From: an uncultured Dehalococcoidia bacterium
Lineage (GTDB): Bacteria > Chloroflexota > Dehalococcoidia > Lucifugimonadales > CATQGZ01
Assembly (NCBI GenBank): GCA_958295685.1
Contig: OY282365.1
Location: 310,001-374,000 of the forward strand
Reading direction: 5' to 3'
DNA: 64,000 nucleotides
Below, in pieces: positions 8,554 through 16,754 of the stretch. A model generated the notes under the pieces. It made no database searches, was not told the origin of the DNA, and saw only the letters and a list, made by a program, of their open reading frames with translations. Position numbers and translations under genes: made by a program. How positions within the stretch are numbered: position 1 is the stretch's first letter; every line of letters begins with the position of its first letter.

Positions 8554-8656
8554 TGTGGTCTCCCGGCCCGGAGTGAGCCGCCATATTGTAGATTGGACGC
8601 TGATTGCGGGTCAATCCGCTTCTCGACCTGGGCGCCGGCTGATAGCATTGATCCCG

Positions 8657-9385
8657 ATGGCCGAGGGTGAGAAGCTCCGAGAGTCGCTGCTCGATGTGTA
8701 CCGCCGCCTGCTCAACCGCTATGGCCGGCAGGGGTGGTGGCCGGGAGACAGCCGCTTCGAGATGATGGTCGGCGCGGTGCTGACGCAGGCCGCGGCGTGG
8801 AGCAACGTCGAGAAGGCGGTCTCGAATCTCAAGGAGGCGGGCGCGGTGTCGCCCGGCGCTATCCGCAGCCTGCCGGAGCAGAGGCTCGCCGAGCTTCTGT
8901 ATCCGAGCGGCTACTACAACGCAAAGGCGCGGAAGCTGAAGGCGCTGGCCGAGTTTCTGGGAAGCCGCTTTGGCGACGACGTCGACGCGATGAGTCGTGA
9001 GGACGCCTGGGAGTTGAGGGGCGAGCTGCTGGGCGTGCACGGCATCGGTGAGGAGACCGCCGACGATATCCTGCTCTATCCCTTGGGCAAGCCCGTGTTC
9101 GTGATCGACTCATACACGAAGAGGCTCTTCTTCAGGCTCGGTCTGGCGCCTGAGCGTGCGGCGTATTCCCGATACCAGTCCATATTCATGGACAGCCTGC
9201 CTGCCGACGCGGACCTGATGGGGGAGTTTCACGCGCTGATCGACCACCATTCCGCCTCGGTCTGCAGACCCAAGCCGTCGTGCGTCGGCTGCTGCCTCGT
9301 CGAGGTGTGCCCCACCGGGATCGAGCGCACGCGCGGCTCGGCTATGAGAAGTGAGTCTGAGGCTCGCCCGGGTCCATTACCATGA
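8657..9385 (+). CDS. HhH-GPD DNA glycosylase, endonuclease III-like
   Basis: This 242-aa member of the endonuclease III superfamily probably excises damaged bases. The helix-hairpin-helix reads LLGVHGIGEETADDILLY and the catalytic Asp is in VIDSYTKRLFFRLG. The lyase Lys of endonuclease III (GxGxKTA) is Glu here, so a monofunctional glycosylase is expected. C-terminal cysteines C-x5-C-x2-C-x5-C could hold a 4Fe-4S cluster, one residue shorter than the classical C-x6-C. I start at the ATG at 8657; an upstream extension would overlap pyrF. The 3' end overlaps modC, which is convergent. Confidence 0.88.
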   Translation: MAEGEKLRESLLDVYRRLLNRYGRQGWWPGDSRFEMMVGAVLTQAAAWSNVEKAVSNLKEAGAVSPGAIRSLPEQRLAELLYPSGYYNAKARKLKALAEFLGSRFGDDVDAMSREDAWELRGELLGVHGIGEETADDILLYPLGKPVFVIDSYTKRLFFRLGLAPERAAYSRYQSIFMDSLPADADLMGEFHALIDHHSASVCRPKPSCVGCCLVEVCPTGIERTRGSAMRSESEARPGPLP

Positions 9386-10451
9386 TGCTGTTGGCCTTGA
9401 TGACGGCATAGACTGTCCGGCCTGGCTCGAGCCGGAGTTCGCTCAGCGCTCCGGGCGTGATCTCCACCATGAGCCGCGTCCCGATGTCCAGGTAGACCAG
9501 CACCATCTGACCCAGCGGGTGGATCTCGTCGATCACGGCCCTGATGGTGTTCCTCGCGCTGGTCCTGAGGGGGGCGTCCAGGGATAGGATGATGTCCCCG
9601 GCCCTTATCGATGCCATGACGGTTTCGCCCTGCGCCGCGTACACGTTCGAGGCCAGCAGCACGGCGTTCCCGACCTTCAGGTCGGCGAGTCCTTCGCCGC
9701 CCCGATTCGAGGCTATCTCGGCCTCGAACATGTTTTCCAGAGTCGAGAGCCCGGCTACGCCGGACAGTCTGGGATCGACCAGCACCCTGGAAGTGGGGCC
9801 CTGCGCCACGATTCTGCCGCGCGACAGGACGATGGCGTCGTCGGCGAGCGCCATCACCTCTGAGATGGAGTGGGACACGTAGAGCATGGGCGTTCCGAGC
9901 TCAGCCCGTATCCGCTTTAGGTATCGTATTATCAATCCTCGCATCTCCCAGTCGAGCGACGCGAGGGGCTCGTCCAGCAGCAGCATGTCGGGCGAGATGG
10001 CGAGCGCCCTCGCCAAGGCCACGCGCTGACGCTCGCCGCCGGACAGCGTCGAGACGCCTCTATCCCGTAGCGGACCTATCCTGAGCAGCTCCATCAGGCG
10101 CTCAGGTTCCAGCCTTCGGTCCTCCTTCGGCGTCAGGTTGTAGCCGTACAGGACGTTTTTCCAGACGTTCATGTGCGGAAACAGCGCGGCATCCTGGAAG
10201 ACGTAGCCGAACCGCCGTTTGTCGGGGGCCACCTTCCTGCCGTCCTCCGACGAGTAGAGGGTCCTGCCCAGGGCCTCGATTCTCCCCTCGTCGGGAGCGA
10301 TGAGGCCCGCGATGCAGTTCAGCAGGGTCGTCTTCCCGCTCCCGGAGGGTCCGAACAGGGCGGTGACGCCGTCCTCGACGGCTGCCTCGCAGTCGAGCGA
10401 GAAGTCGGGAAAGCTCTTCCGTACTCTGAGAGACAGTATGGAGGCGGTCAT
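9342..10451 (-). CDS. modC: molybdate ABC transporter ATP-binding protein
   Basis: This is the ATPase of the ModABC molybdate importer (369 aa). Walker A GPSGSGKT is at residues 34-41, LSGGE at 136-140, and LLLDEPLASLDW is the Walker B. The C-terminal ~120 residues match the Mop/TOBE oxyanion-binding region seen in ModC. It begins 7 nt after modB. The nearby molybdopterin enzyme at 58 kb is a plausible consumer of the metal. Confidence 0.93.
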   Translation of the reverse strand: MTASILSLRVRKSFPDFSLDCEAAVEDGVTALFGPSGSGKTTLLNCIAGLIAPDEGRIEALGRTLYSSEDGRKVAPDKRRFGYVFQDAALFPHMNVWKNVLYGYNLTPKEDRRLEPERLMELLRIGPLRDRGVSTLSGGERQRVALARALAISPDMLLLDEPLASLDWEMRGLIIRYLKRIRAELGTPMLYVSHSISEVMALADDAIVLSRGRIVAQGPTSRVLVDPRLSGVAGLSTLENMFEAEIASNRGGEGLADLKVGNAVLLASNVYAAQGETVMASIRAGDIILSLDAPLRTSARNTIRAVIDEIHPLGQMVLVYLDIGTRLMVEITPGALSELRLEPGRTVYAVIKANSIMVMDPGEPQTHFS

Positions 10452-10458
10452 TGACGTC

Positions 10459-11124
10459 TCAGGCGGCCTGTAGCCGCGACTTCTCCAACAGCCAGTTGTG
10501 CGTCAGGAGGGTGACGACCGCAATACCGACCGAGACAGCGGCCAACTGGAGAGCCGCCCTGTCGTCGCCGGTCTGCACGCTAGTGAACAGCGCGAGCGGG
10601 ATGGTTTGGGTCCGTCCCGCGATGTTGCCGGCCACCACGACGGTTGCTCCGAACTCGCTGAGCGCCCTGACGAAGCCGAGCAGTATTCCGGCGAGGATGC
10701 CTCGATATGCCAGCGGCGCCGTTATAGTGAGGAATATCCGCCAGGGCCCGGCGCCCAGGCTGCGCGCTGACATCTCTATGCGGCTGTCGACGCCGCCCAT
10801 GGCCACCATTACGGTTCTAGTGATGAGGGGGAATGAGACTACTGCTGAGGCGAGCGCCGCCGCGACCCAGGTGAAGACGACGTCGATCCCCAGGACGGTT
10901 TGCAGGGCCGCGCCCACGGGCCCGTTCCGGCCCAGCATGAGCAGCAGGAAGTAGCCGATAGCGACAGGCGGGACGGCCAGCGGCAGGGCGATGAGGACGT
11001 CGATGACGAAGCGTCCGCGGACCCTCTTCTTGACCATCAGCCAACTCACGGCCAGGGCCAGCGGAATGTTTATCAGCGTGGCGGCGGCGGATACCTGAAT
11101 GGTCAGCAACACTGAGGAGAGCAA
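10459..11124 (-). CDS. modB: molybdate ABC transporter permease
   Basis: This is the membrane subunit of ModABC (221 aa). It has about five hydrophobic segments. The ATPase-coupling EAA-type loop is ARSLGAGPWRIFLTITAPLA, followed by GILLGFVRALSEFGATVVVAG, which is diagnostic of ModB/CysT permeases. I take TTG at 11124 as the start; a GAGGAGG sits about 10 nt upstream. Confidence 0.93.
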   Translation of the reverse strand: MLSSVLLTIQVSAAATLINIPLALAVSWLMVKKRVRGRFVIDVLIALPLAVPPVAIGYFLLLMLGRNGPVGAALQTVLGIDVVFTWVAAALASAVVSFPLITRTVMVAMGGVDSRIEMSARSLGAGPWRIFLTITAPLAYRGILAGILLGFVRALSEFGATVVVAGNIAGRTQTIPLALFTSVQTGDDRAALQLAAVSVGIAVVTLLTHNWLLEKSRLQAA

Positions 11125-11189
11125 AGATTCGATTTCCTCCTCGCGTCGGCCGGCTCAGCCGGCCTGCCTGCTGAGCCGCGTACTCGGAT

Positions 11190-12047
11190 TCACGGGGTGA
11201 CCGGGCCGAAGCCGAGTCTGCGGAACACCCCGGCGGCCGTCTCGCCAGTGAGGAATCCCATGAAGGCCTCGGCCGATCCTGACCGTCCGGGCCTCCTGAC
11301 GAGTACGGCTGTGTAGACCACGGGAGAATAGCTGTCTGTCGGCACGACGTCCAACACCAAGACCCCTTCGGCGACTGCGGCGTCGGTCTTGTAGACGATT
11401 GCGGCGTCGACGTTTCCCGACTCCACGTACGCCATGGTCGAGCGCACGTCCACGCCCTTGACGAGCCTGTCCTGGAGATGCTCCCAGAGGCCGAGCGTGG
11501 TCAGCGCCTCCTGCGCGTATCTGCCTGCCGGCGCGAGCGCGGGATCTGCTATCGCGATACGGCCTGTTGACCTCTCCGCCAAGTCTAGCATCGACCGCAC
11601 CGACGCGCCCGGCCGGACCAGCATCACCAGCCGATTTCGCAGGACGTCGACTTCGCCGCCGTCGACCAGGCCGTCCTCGACGAGTTCGGATGTCTGGAAG
11701 GCCCCGGCAGAGACGAAGACATCCGCGGGCGCGCCTCGCCGTATCTGCTGGGCCAGCGCCTGAGAGCCGCCGAAGCTGATCGACAGGCTCGCGTCGTGCA
11801 TGGATTCGAACTCGCTCTCGATCTCGGCCATAGCGTCTATCAGGCTGACGGCGGAGAACACGAGCAGCGGCGAGTCATCAGCGGCGCCGCCGCAGGCTGC
11901 CGCGCCCGACGCCATGATAATTGCGGCCGCCATCAGTGCCCACAAGACGGCTCTCGGCTCGGAACGGCCCAGTGACGACCGGCGCAATTCGCTCATGCCC
12001 TGACAAAGAGTGGCAGGCATTATCTCCCAACATGGTCGGGTCGGCAA
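11190..12047 (-). CDS. modA: molybdate-binding lipoprotein
   Basis: This is the solute-binding component of ModABC (up to 285 aa). A signal peptide ends in a lipobox before Cys (SGAAAC), so it is anchored outside the membrane. The core FSAVSLIDAMAEIESEF, SFGGSQALAQQIRRGAPADV and NAGAGRYAQE-like segment (APAGRYAQEALTTLG) are ModA motifs. The start may be the ATG at 11996 (MSELRR) instead of 12047; neither has a strong Shine-Dalgarno. It heads the modABC operon. Confidence 0.92.
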   Translation of the reverse strand: MPTRPCWEIMPATLCQGMSELRRSSLGRSEPRAVLWALMAAAIIMASGAAACGGAADDSPLLVFSAVSLIDAMAEIESEFESMHDASLSISFGGSQALAQQIRRGAPADVFVSAGAFQTSELVEDGLVDGGEVDVLRNRLVMLVRPGASVRSMLDLAERSTGRIAIADPALAPAGRYAQEALTTLGLWEHLQDRLVKGVDVRSTMAYVESGNVDAAIVYKTDAAVAEGVLVLDVVPTDSYSPVVYTAVLVRRPGRSGSAEAFMGFLTGETAAGVFRRLGFGPVTP

Positions 12048-12048
12048 T

Positions 12049-12059
12049 CCGAACGAGCA
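12049..12059 (+). repeat. left 11-bp target-site duplication
   Basis: CCGAACGAGCA here is repeated exactly and in the same orientation at 12670-12680, just outside the inverted ends of the intervening element. Confidence 0.75.
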
Positions 12060-12245
12060 GATAGCTGTTCAGTCCTATTGAGCTCCGAAAGGAGGAGTTC
12101 AGAGGGTGCTCCCCTCTGACAGGGGTCTAGGGATTCAGGTCGAAGCGGATGCTGCCTCCGGCCGGTTCTCCCCTCTGACAGAGGGTCTGGGCACCGGCAA
12201 GTCGCTTGCCAGCCCCCTGACAAGGCTGCCACCCGGCCCAGCCCC

Positions 12246-12522
12246 TTGACAGCCGCGAACCCATGTACTACGATATTCGCGTGGAAGGAACTCAGCCATG
12301 GTCATGCCGAACCACGTTCACGGAACCAACCCGCCCGTAAGGGCACACGAGGGGCGCCCTCACCCCCGGGACCTGTCCCACAATTGTCCCAGAACTGCTC
12401 CGGTTCCGTTCCACATCTGTTCCACAAGTGCCCCACATTTGTTCCACGAAATCGAACCCTCAGCTACGAGATGGGACAAAATGGAACAGTTTGGGACAGT
12501 TTTCAGCAAAACCGGCCCTGAC
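12246..12522 (+). repeat. word-array element, family B, copy B1
   Basis: The promoter is TTGACA (12246-12251), 17 nt, then TACGAT (12269-12274), with GTG exactly 6 nt later. Further on come the words GTCCCA (twice) and GTTCCA (three times, plus variants) at roughly 11-12 nt spacing. They are followed by the core CAGCTACGAGATG and a tail with TGGGAC, TGGAAC and TGGGAC, which complement the words. A frame from 12298 reads MVMPNHVHGTNPPVRAHEG, a relic of a REP-associated transposase (HUH motif HVH). The copy at 41651 is about 90% alike over the word array, core and tail. Confidence 0.8.
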
Positions 12523-12604
12523 CCCCCTGCTCGAACCCGCCTCCCCGCCGGGCAGATAGCTGTCCAGAGTCTATGAGGACTCCCGTTATCGCACAGCCAC
12601 CGTC

Positions 12605-12624
12605 ATACCGGCGCAGGCCGGTAT
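12605..12624. repeat. REP-like short hairpin
   Basis: ATACCGGC, loop GCAG and GCCGGTAT form a perfect 8-bp stem within GTCATACCGGCGCAGGCC. This resembles the GTCATTCCCGCGAAAGC-type palindromes scattered in many genomes. It occurs once in this window. Confidence 0.5.
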
Positions 12625-12669
12625 CCGGAGGGGGAAGGAGGCGCTCCCCTCACTAGGACTGAACAGCTA

Positions 12670-12680
12670 CCGAACGAGCA
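12670..12680 (+). repeat. right 11-bp target-site duplication
   Basis: This is an exact copy of CCGAACGAGCA at 12049-12059 and abuts the right inverted end of the 610-bp element. Confidence 0.75.
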
Positions 12681-12687
12681 CAGCACG

Positions 12688-12716
12688 TTGTGTGACTACT
12701 CCGGAGATGTTATACT
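12688..12716 (+). promoter_or_regulatory. promoter of the nusA operon
   Basis: TTGTGT (12688-12693) and TATACT (12711-12716) are separated by 17 nt. The start point would be near 12723, giving a leader of about 85 nt with the hairpin below. Confidence 0.7.
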
Positions 12717-12739
12717 ACGGGCCGGATGGCCTGTTCGTT

Positions 12740-12763
12740 GAAAGTGGGGTGGTGCCCACTTTC
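12740..12763 (+). promoter_or_regulatory. leader hairpin of the nusA operon
   Basis: GAAAGTGGG and CCCACTTTC form a perfect 9-bp stem with a 6-nt loop, followed by TTTGTTTT. This is the GTGGG...CCCAC hairpin commonly found ahead of rimP-nusA operons. The T-rich tail makes it a candidate attenuator for NusA autoregulation (inference). Confidence 0.6.
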
Positions 12764-12807
12764 TTTGTTTTGGGCCTGGTTCGATACCGGCAGGAAGGTG
12801 GCAAGGC

Positions 12808-14601
12808 ATGAAAAGCGACTTTCTGATTGCTCTCACGCAGCTGGCCGCTGAACGCAACCTACCGAGAGAGACTGTCCTATCGGCAATTGAGGCTGCCCTC
12901 GTTTCTGCCTACAAGAAGGACAGCATCATGACGGGCCAGGACATCTCCGTCCAGCTCGACCCGGGCAGCGGCGACGTGGCCGTGTATATCTTGAAGACGG
13001 TCGTCGAGGAGATAGAGGACCCGCAGCTTCATATTCTGAAGAAGGACGCGCAAAAGATCCGGCCCGGAGTGGATATCGGCGACAGCGTCCCAACAGACAT
13101 GCTCCCCCAGAATGCAGGCCGAATCGCCGCGCAAACGGCCAAGCAGGTGGTCATGCAGCGCCTGCGGGAGGCGGAGCGCGACCTCGTCTACCAGGAGTTC
13201 GCCGAGAAGGAGGGAGAGGTCTTCTCCGTCACGGTGCAGCGAGTCGAGCCGAAGCAGGTCATCGTGGAGCTGGGACGCGCCGAGGCTGTGATGCCCACCT
13301 CCGAGCAGTCTTCCACAGAGCGCTACCGGACCGGACAGAAGATGCGTGTAGTCCTGAAGTCTATCGAGCGTTCGATCAAGGGTCCGGAGGTCATAGTTTC
13401 CCGTGCGGACACTATGCTGGTGCGTCGGCTCTTCGAGACGGAGGTCCCGGAGATATACAACGGGGCAGTCGAGATCGTCTCCATAGCCAGGGAAGCGGGT
13501 TCCCGCAGCAAGGTCGCCGTGCGGGCGAGACAGGACGGAGTGGACCCTGTGGGGTCGTGCGTCGGACTCCGGGGGGTGCGGATTCAGAGCATCGTCAACG
13601 AGCTCATGGGCGAGAAGATCGACGTGGTGGAGTGGAGCAAGGACCCGGTCCGTCTAATCGCGAGCGCGCTGAGCCCCGCGCAGGTGCTGAGAGTGGACCT
13701 GGACTCGGAGGCGCAGTCCGCCGCGGCCGTCGTGCCGGAGAGGCACCTGTCCCTCGCCATCGGTAAAGAGGGTCAGAACGCGCGGCTCGCCGCGCGGCTC
13801 ACCGGCTGGGCCGTCGACATACGGAGCAATGTGGAGGCCGACGCGAAGCGGGAGGCCGCCAAAGCGTTGGCTGCGGAAATCGAGGCCATAGGCGACCCCG
13901 CCTCGGCAGACGTGGACGCGCTCGGTCTTCCGGCTCGCATAGCGAACATACTGAAACAGTCCGAGGTGGAGAAGGTCGCCCAACTCGCCGCGATGAGCAG
14001 AGAGAGCATTCTGGAGATGCCCGGGATGGGCGAGAAGTCGTACGAGAAGGTGCGTGAGCGGCTGGACCAGCTTGGTCTGTCGGCCCCCGTGCCCGAGCCG
14101 GCGGCGCCCGAGCCGGTCCATGAGGAGCCGGAAGCCGCACCCGTCGAGGCAGCCGCTGAGGTGGATGTCGAAGAGCCCACCGAGCAGATTGTCGAGGAGC
14201 CGGCGGCAGAGGACCTCCCGGAGGAAGCTCCCGTCATGGCCGCGGACGAAGACGCCGGGCCCGCAGAAATTGAGGTTGCCGAAGCTGAACAGGCGCCCGC
14301 CGTGGAGGCCGAAGTCTCTGACGTCGGACTTCCGGACGACCTGGATAGACTCATACCATCCTTCGACACCGAGGATGCGGAGGAGCCCGTGCCTGTGGCG
14401 GAGGAGGCCAGATCGCTTCGCGACCTTCCCGAAGACATATGGGCGATACACAGGGCAGGCCCATCCGACAGCGGCCGCATACGGTTCGCGGAGGACATCG
14501 CCGGACTGAAGGGCGGCGTGACCGCTCGCCGCAATCGCACCCGCGATGACGGTGGACGGCCTCGCAAGAAGAAGGCCAAGGCTACCAGGCGGCGGCGGTA
14601 G
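12808..14601 (+). CDS. nusA: transcription elongation/termination factor NusA
   Basis: NusA binds RNA polymerase and modulates pausing, termination and antitermination. Domains in order are an N-terminal RNAP-binding domain (1-125), S1 (about 130-200), KH1 and KH2 (about 200-345, with SLAIGKEGQNARLAARLTGW in KH2), and a helix-hairpin-helix segment (about 370-430). A ~170-residue acidic, Ala/Glu/Pro-rich tail follows and ends in a basic RKKKAKATRRRR. At 597 aa it is longer than typical NusA (350-500) because of this tail. An AGGAAGG precedes the ATG. No rimP lies upstream. Confidence 0.97.
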   Translation: MKSDFLIALTQLAAERNLPRETVLSAIEAALVSAYKKDSIMTGQDISVQLDPGSGDVAVYILKTVVEEIEDPQLHILKKDAQKIRPGVDIGDSVPTDMLPQNAGRIAAQTAKQVVMQRLREAERDLVYQEFAEKEGEVFSVTVQRVEPKQVIVELGRAEAVMPTSEQSSTERYRTGQKMRVVLKSIERSIKGPEVIVSRADTMLVRRLFETEVPEIYNGAVEIVSIAREAGSRSKVAVRARQDGVDPVGSCVGLRGVRIQSIVNELMGEKIDVVEWSKDPVRLIASALSPAQVLRVDLDSEAQSAAAVVPERHLSLAIGKEGQNARLAARLTGWAVDIRSNVEADAKREAAKALAAEIEAIGDPASADVDALGLPARIANILKQSEVEKVAQLAAMSRESILEMPGMGEKSYEKVRERLDQLGLSAPVPEPAAPEPVHEEPEAAPVEAAAEVDVEEPTEQIVEEPAAEDLPEEAPVMAADEDAGPAEIEVAEAEQAPAVEAEVSDVGLPDDLDRLIPSFDTEDAEEPVPVAEEARSLRDLPEDIWAIHRAGPSDSGRIRFAEDIAGLKGGVTARRNRTRDDGGRPRKKKAKATRRRR

Positions 14602-14617
14602 GCCGCCGGCCTTGGAG

Positions 14618-14905
14618 ATGGTGCGGCCTCGGCATGTTCCGCACCGGACCTGCGTGGTCTGCAAGAAGCGCGCCCCGAAGCGGGAACTCGTTCGGGTGGT
14701 TGCTTCGGGCGGCAGGGTGAGCCTGGATCCGAGCGGCAGGGCCTCCGGGCGAGGCGCGTACGTCTGTCGGGATGATGAGGGCGGTGAGGCGCGCGCGATG
14801 AGGGCGAGCTTGGCGCGCGCGTTGAGAACTGAGGTCGCCGATGGCGACTGGAAGGACCTGAAGGAGTCCTTGGGCGTGATGGCCGGGACCGGTCAAAGCG
14901 AGTGA
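14618..14905 (+). CDS. ylxR: YlxR family RNA-binding protein
   Basis: This small basic protein (95 aa) of the YlxR/DUF448 family is almost always found between nusA and infB. The motif RTCVVCKKRAPKRELVRVV opens the fold, and GRGAYVCRD is the second conserved block. It is thought to bind RNA or nucleoid-related targets. I use the ATG at 14618 (MVRPRHVPH); longer starts only extend into the nusA 3' end. Confidence 0.92.
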   Translation: MVRPRHVPHRTCVVCKKRAPKRELVRVVASGGRVSLDPSGRASGRGAYVCRDDEGGEARAMRASLARALRTEVADGDWKDLKESLGVMAGTGQSE

Positions 14906-14912
14906 GATTCGG

Positions 14913-16727
14913 ATGACACGAGCTATGAACAACGTGACTGCTGAAGATCAGGGGGCGCTGCGTCAGGGTGAACGGCTCGCCGGGCTGATTCCTCTGGAGA
15001 TGCCGGCCGCCATCTCCGTGAACGACCTGGCCGCCCTCTTGGACGTCGGCCCCGTTGAGATAATCAAGGAATTGATGCGCGGCGGCTACATGCTGACCAT
15101 CAACGACGTGGTCGAGTACGAGATCGCTGCTATAGTTGCACAGGTTTTCGGCTATCAGGCCACGGCCATGGCCGAGCCCGATAAGGGCCCGGGGTCGCTC
15201 GTCGTCGGAACTGAAGGAGAAGCCCACGACGCGCTGATGGAACGGCCTCCGGTCGTCACCATTCTAGGCCACGTCGATCATGGCAAGACGACTCTGCTCG
15301 ATACGGTCCGGCGGACCAACGTAGTAGCCCGTGAGGCAGGCGGTATCACGCAGCACATAGGAGCGTATCAGGTCGAGTACGGGGGAAACCTGATCACGTT
15401 CCTGGACACGCCCGGGCACGCCGCGTTCACGGCCATGCGGGCTCGCGGCGCCCAAGTAACGGACATCGCCGTCCTGGTCGTCGCGGCGGACGACGGCATC
15501 ATGCCGCAGACGGTTGAGGCCATAGACCACGCCAGAGCGGCCGGAGTCCCGATAGTGGTTGCGATCAACAAATCGGACCTGCCATCGGCAAACCTCGACA
15601 GGGTGAAGCGGCAGCTTTCCGAGAACAACCTGCTCGTAGAGGAGTGGGGTGGGGACGTCATCGCCATTCCCGTCTCTGCTCTCAGAGGCGACGGCGTCCC
15701 CGATCTGCTCGAAAATCTGCTGGTGGTTGCCGAGGTTGCCGAGCTCAAGGCCAATCCGGAGCGCGACGCCAGAGGGGTCGTCGTAGAGGCTCAGATTGAC
15801 AAGAGCAGGGGGCCGATCGCCACGCTCCTTGTCCAGACGGGCACTCTGTCGGTCGGGGACAGTCTTGTGGTCGGCACTGCCCGGGGAAAGGTCAGAGCCC
15901 TGCTGACGGAGACGGGCGAGCGGATCAGGTCCGCCGGTCCGTCGCGGCCGGTCGTGGTTCTGGGCCTGGACAACATACCCAATGCGGGAGAGGTCTTCGA
16001 AGTCGCGCCGAACGACAAGGACGCCCGCCGAATGGTGGAGGAGAGGGAGCAGGAGATCGACCGCGAGCTTGCCTCCGGCCCAACGCTGGAGGACGTTCGA
16101 GCCAGGATAGAGGCGGGTGACGTCAAGGCTCTCAACCTGATCGTCAAGACGGACGTGCAGGGAAGCATAGATGCCGTCCGCACTGTGCTCGACAGGCTGA
16201 GTTCTCACGAGACCAGGCTCAACCTGATTCACGTGGCGAGCGGGAGTATCACCGAGAGCGACGTGCTCCTCGCGACCGCGTCTCAGGCGATTATCGTGGG
16301 CTTCAACAGCCCCGTCGGGACTGGCGCGCGCGCGCTGGCGAACCAGAACGGCGTCGATGTCCGCTTCTATGACGTCATATACCACCTGACCGAGGATATC
16401 GAGCGAGCCCTCGAGGGCATGCTGGAGCCGGTCTATGACGACGTCCTCGAAGGACGCGCGGTGGTTCGCGCGGTGTTCGACATAAGCAGGCGGGGCAGGA
16501 TCGCGGGTGTCTACGTTTCGGACGGACGCATAGCGCGGGACACCACCATCCACGTGACGCGAGGCGGACAGGAGCTTTTCGCCGGACGCATTGCCAGCCT
16601 GAAGCACTTCAAAGACGACGTCAGAGAGCTCGCGGCAGGCTTCGAGGGCGGCGTCAGACTCGATGGATTCGCCGACTTCCTGGAGGGCGACGTCCTGGAT
16701 GCATATCGCTCAGAGCGGACGCGCTGA
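14913..16727 (+). CDS. infB: translation initiation factor IF-2, compact form
   Basis: This GTPase brings fMet-tRNA to the 30S subunit. At 604 aa it has only a short N-terminal region (about 110 residues) instead of the long linker of enteric IF-2. The G1 motif GHVDHGKT is at 119-126, followed by DTPGHAAF and NKSD. Domains II, III and C2 follow. It starts 7 nt after ylxR. Confidence 0.97.
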   Translation: MTRAMNNVTAEDQGALRQGERLAGLIPLEMPAAISVNDLAALLDVGPVEIIKELMRGGYMLTINDVVEYEIAAIVAQVFGYQATAMAEPDKGPGSLVVGTEGEAHDALMERPPVVTILGHVDHGKTTLLDTVRRTNVVAREAGGITQHIGAYQVEYGGNLITFLDTPGHAAFTAMRARGAQVTDIAVLVVAADDGIMPQTVEAIDHARAAGVPIVVAINKSDLPSANLDRVKRQLSENNLLVEEWGGDVIAIPVSALRGDGVPDLLENLLVVAEVAELKANPERDARGVVVEAQIDKSRGPIATLLVQTGTLSVGDSLVVGTARGKVRALLTETGERIRSAGPSRPVVVLGLDNIPNAGEVFEVAPNDKDARRMVEEREQEIDRELASGPTLEDVRARIEAGDVKALNLIVKTDVQGSIDAVRTVLDRLSSHETRLNLIHVASGSITESDVLLATASQAIIVGFNSPVGTGARALANQNGVDVRFYDVIYHLTEDIERALEGMLEPVYDDVLEGRAVVRAVFDISRRGRIAGVYVSDGRIARDTTIHVTRGGQELFAGRIASLKHFKDDVRELAAGFEGGVRLDGFADFLEGDVLDAYRSERTR

Positions 16728-16754
16728 GCGGACCCTACGTTAGAGGCCGGTACA

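Larger units (their letters stand above)
12060..12669. mobile_element. 610-bp non-autonomous element with inverted ends
   Basis: TAGCTGTTCAGTCCTA (12062-12077) and its exact complement (12654-12669) bound the segment, and an 11-bp direct repeat flanks it. Inside are two CCCCTCTGACAG(A/G)GGG-type hairpins, the word-array element B1 (12246-12522), and a hairpin ATACCGGC-GCAG-GCCGGTAT (12605-12624). No intact transposase is encoded. The right end lies 18 nt before the nusA promoter -35 box. Related end sequences (CTGAACAG) recur at 24.8, 25.2, 33.6 and 41.6 kb. Confidence 0.72.
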
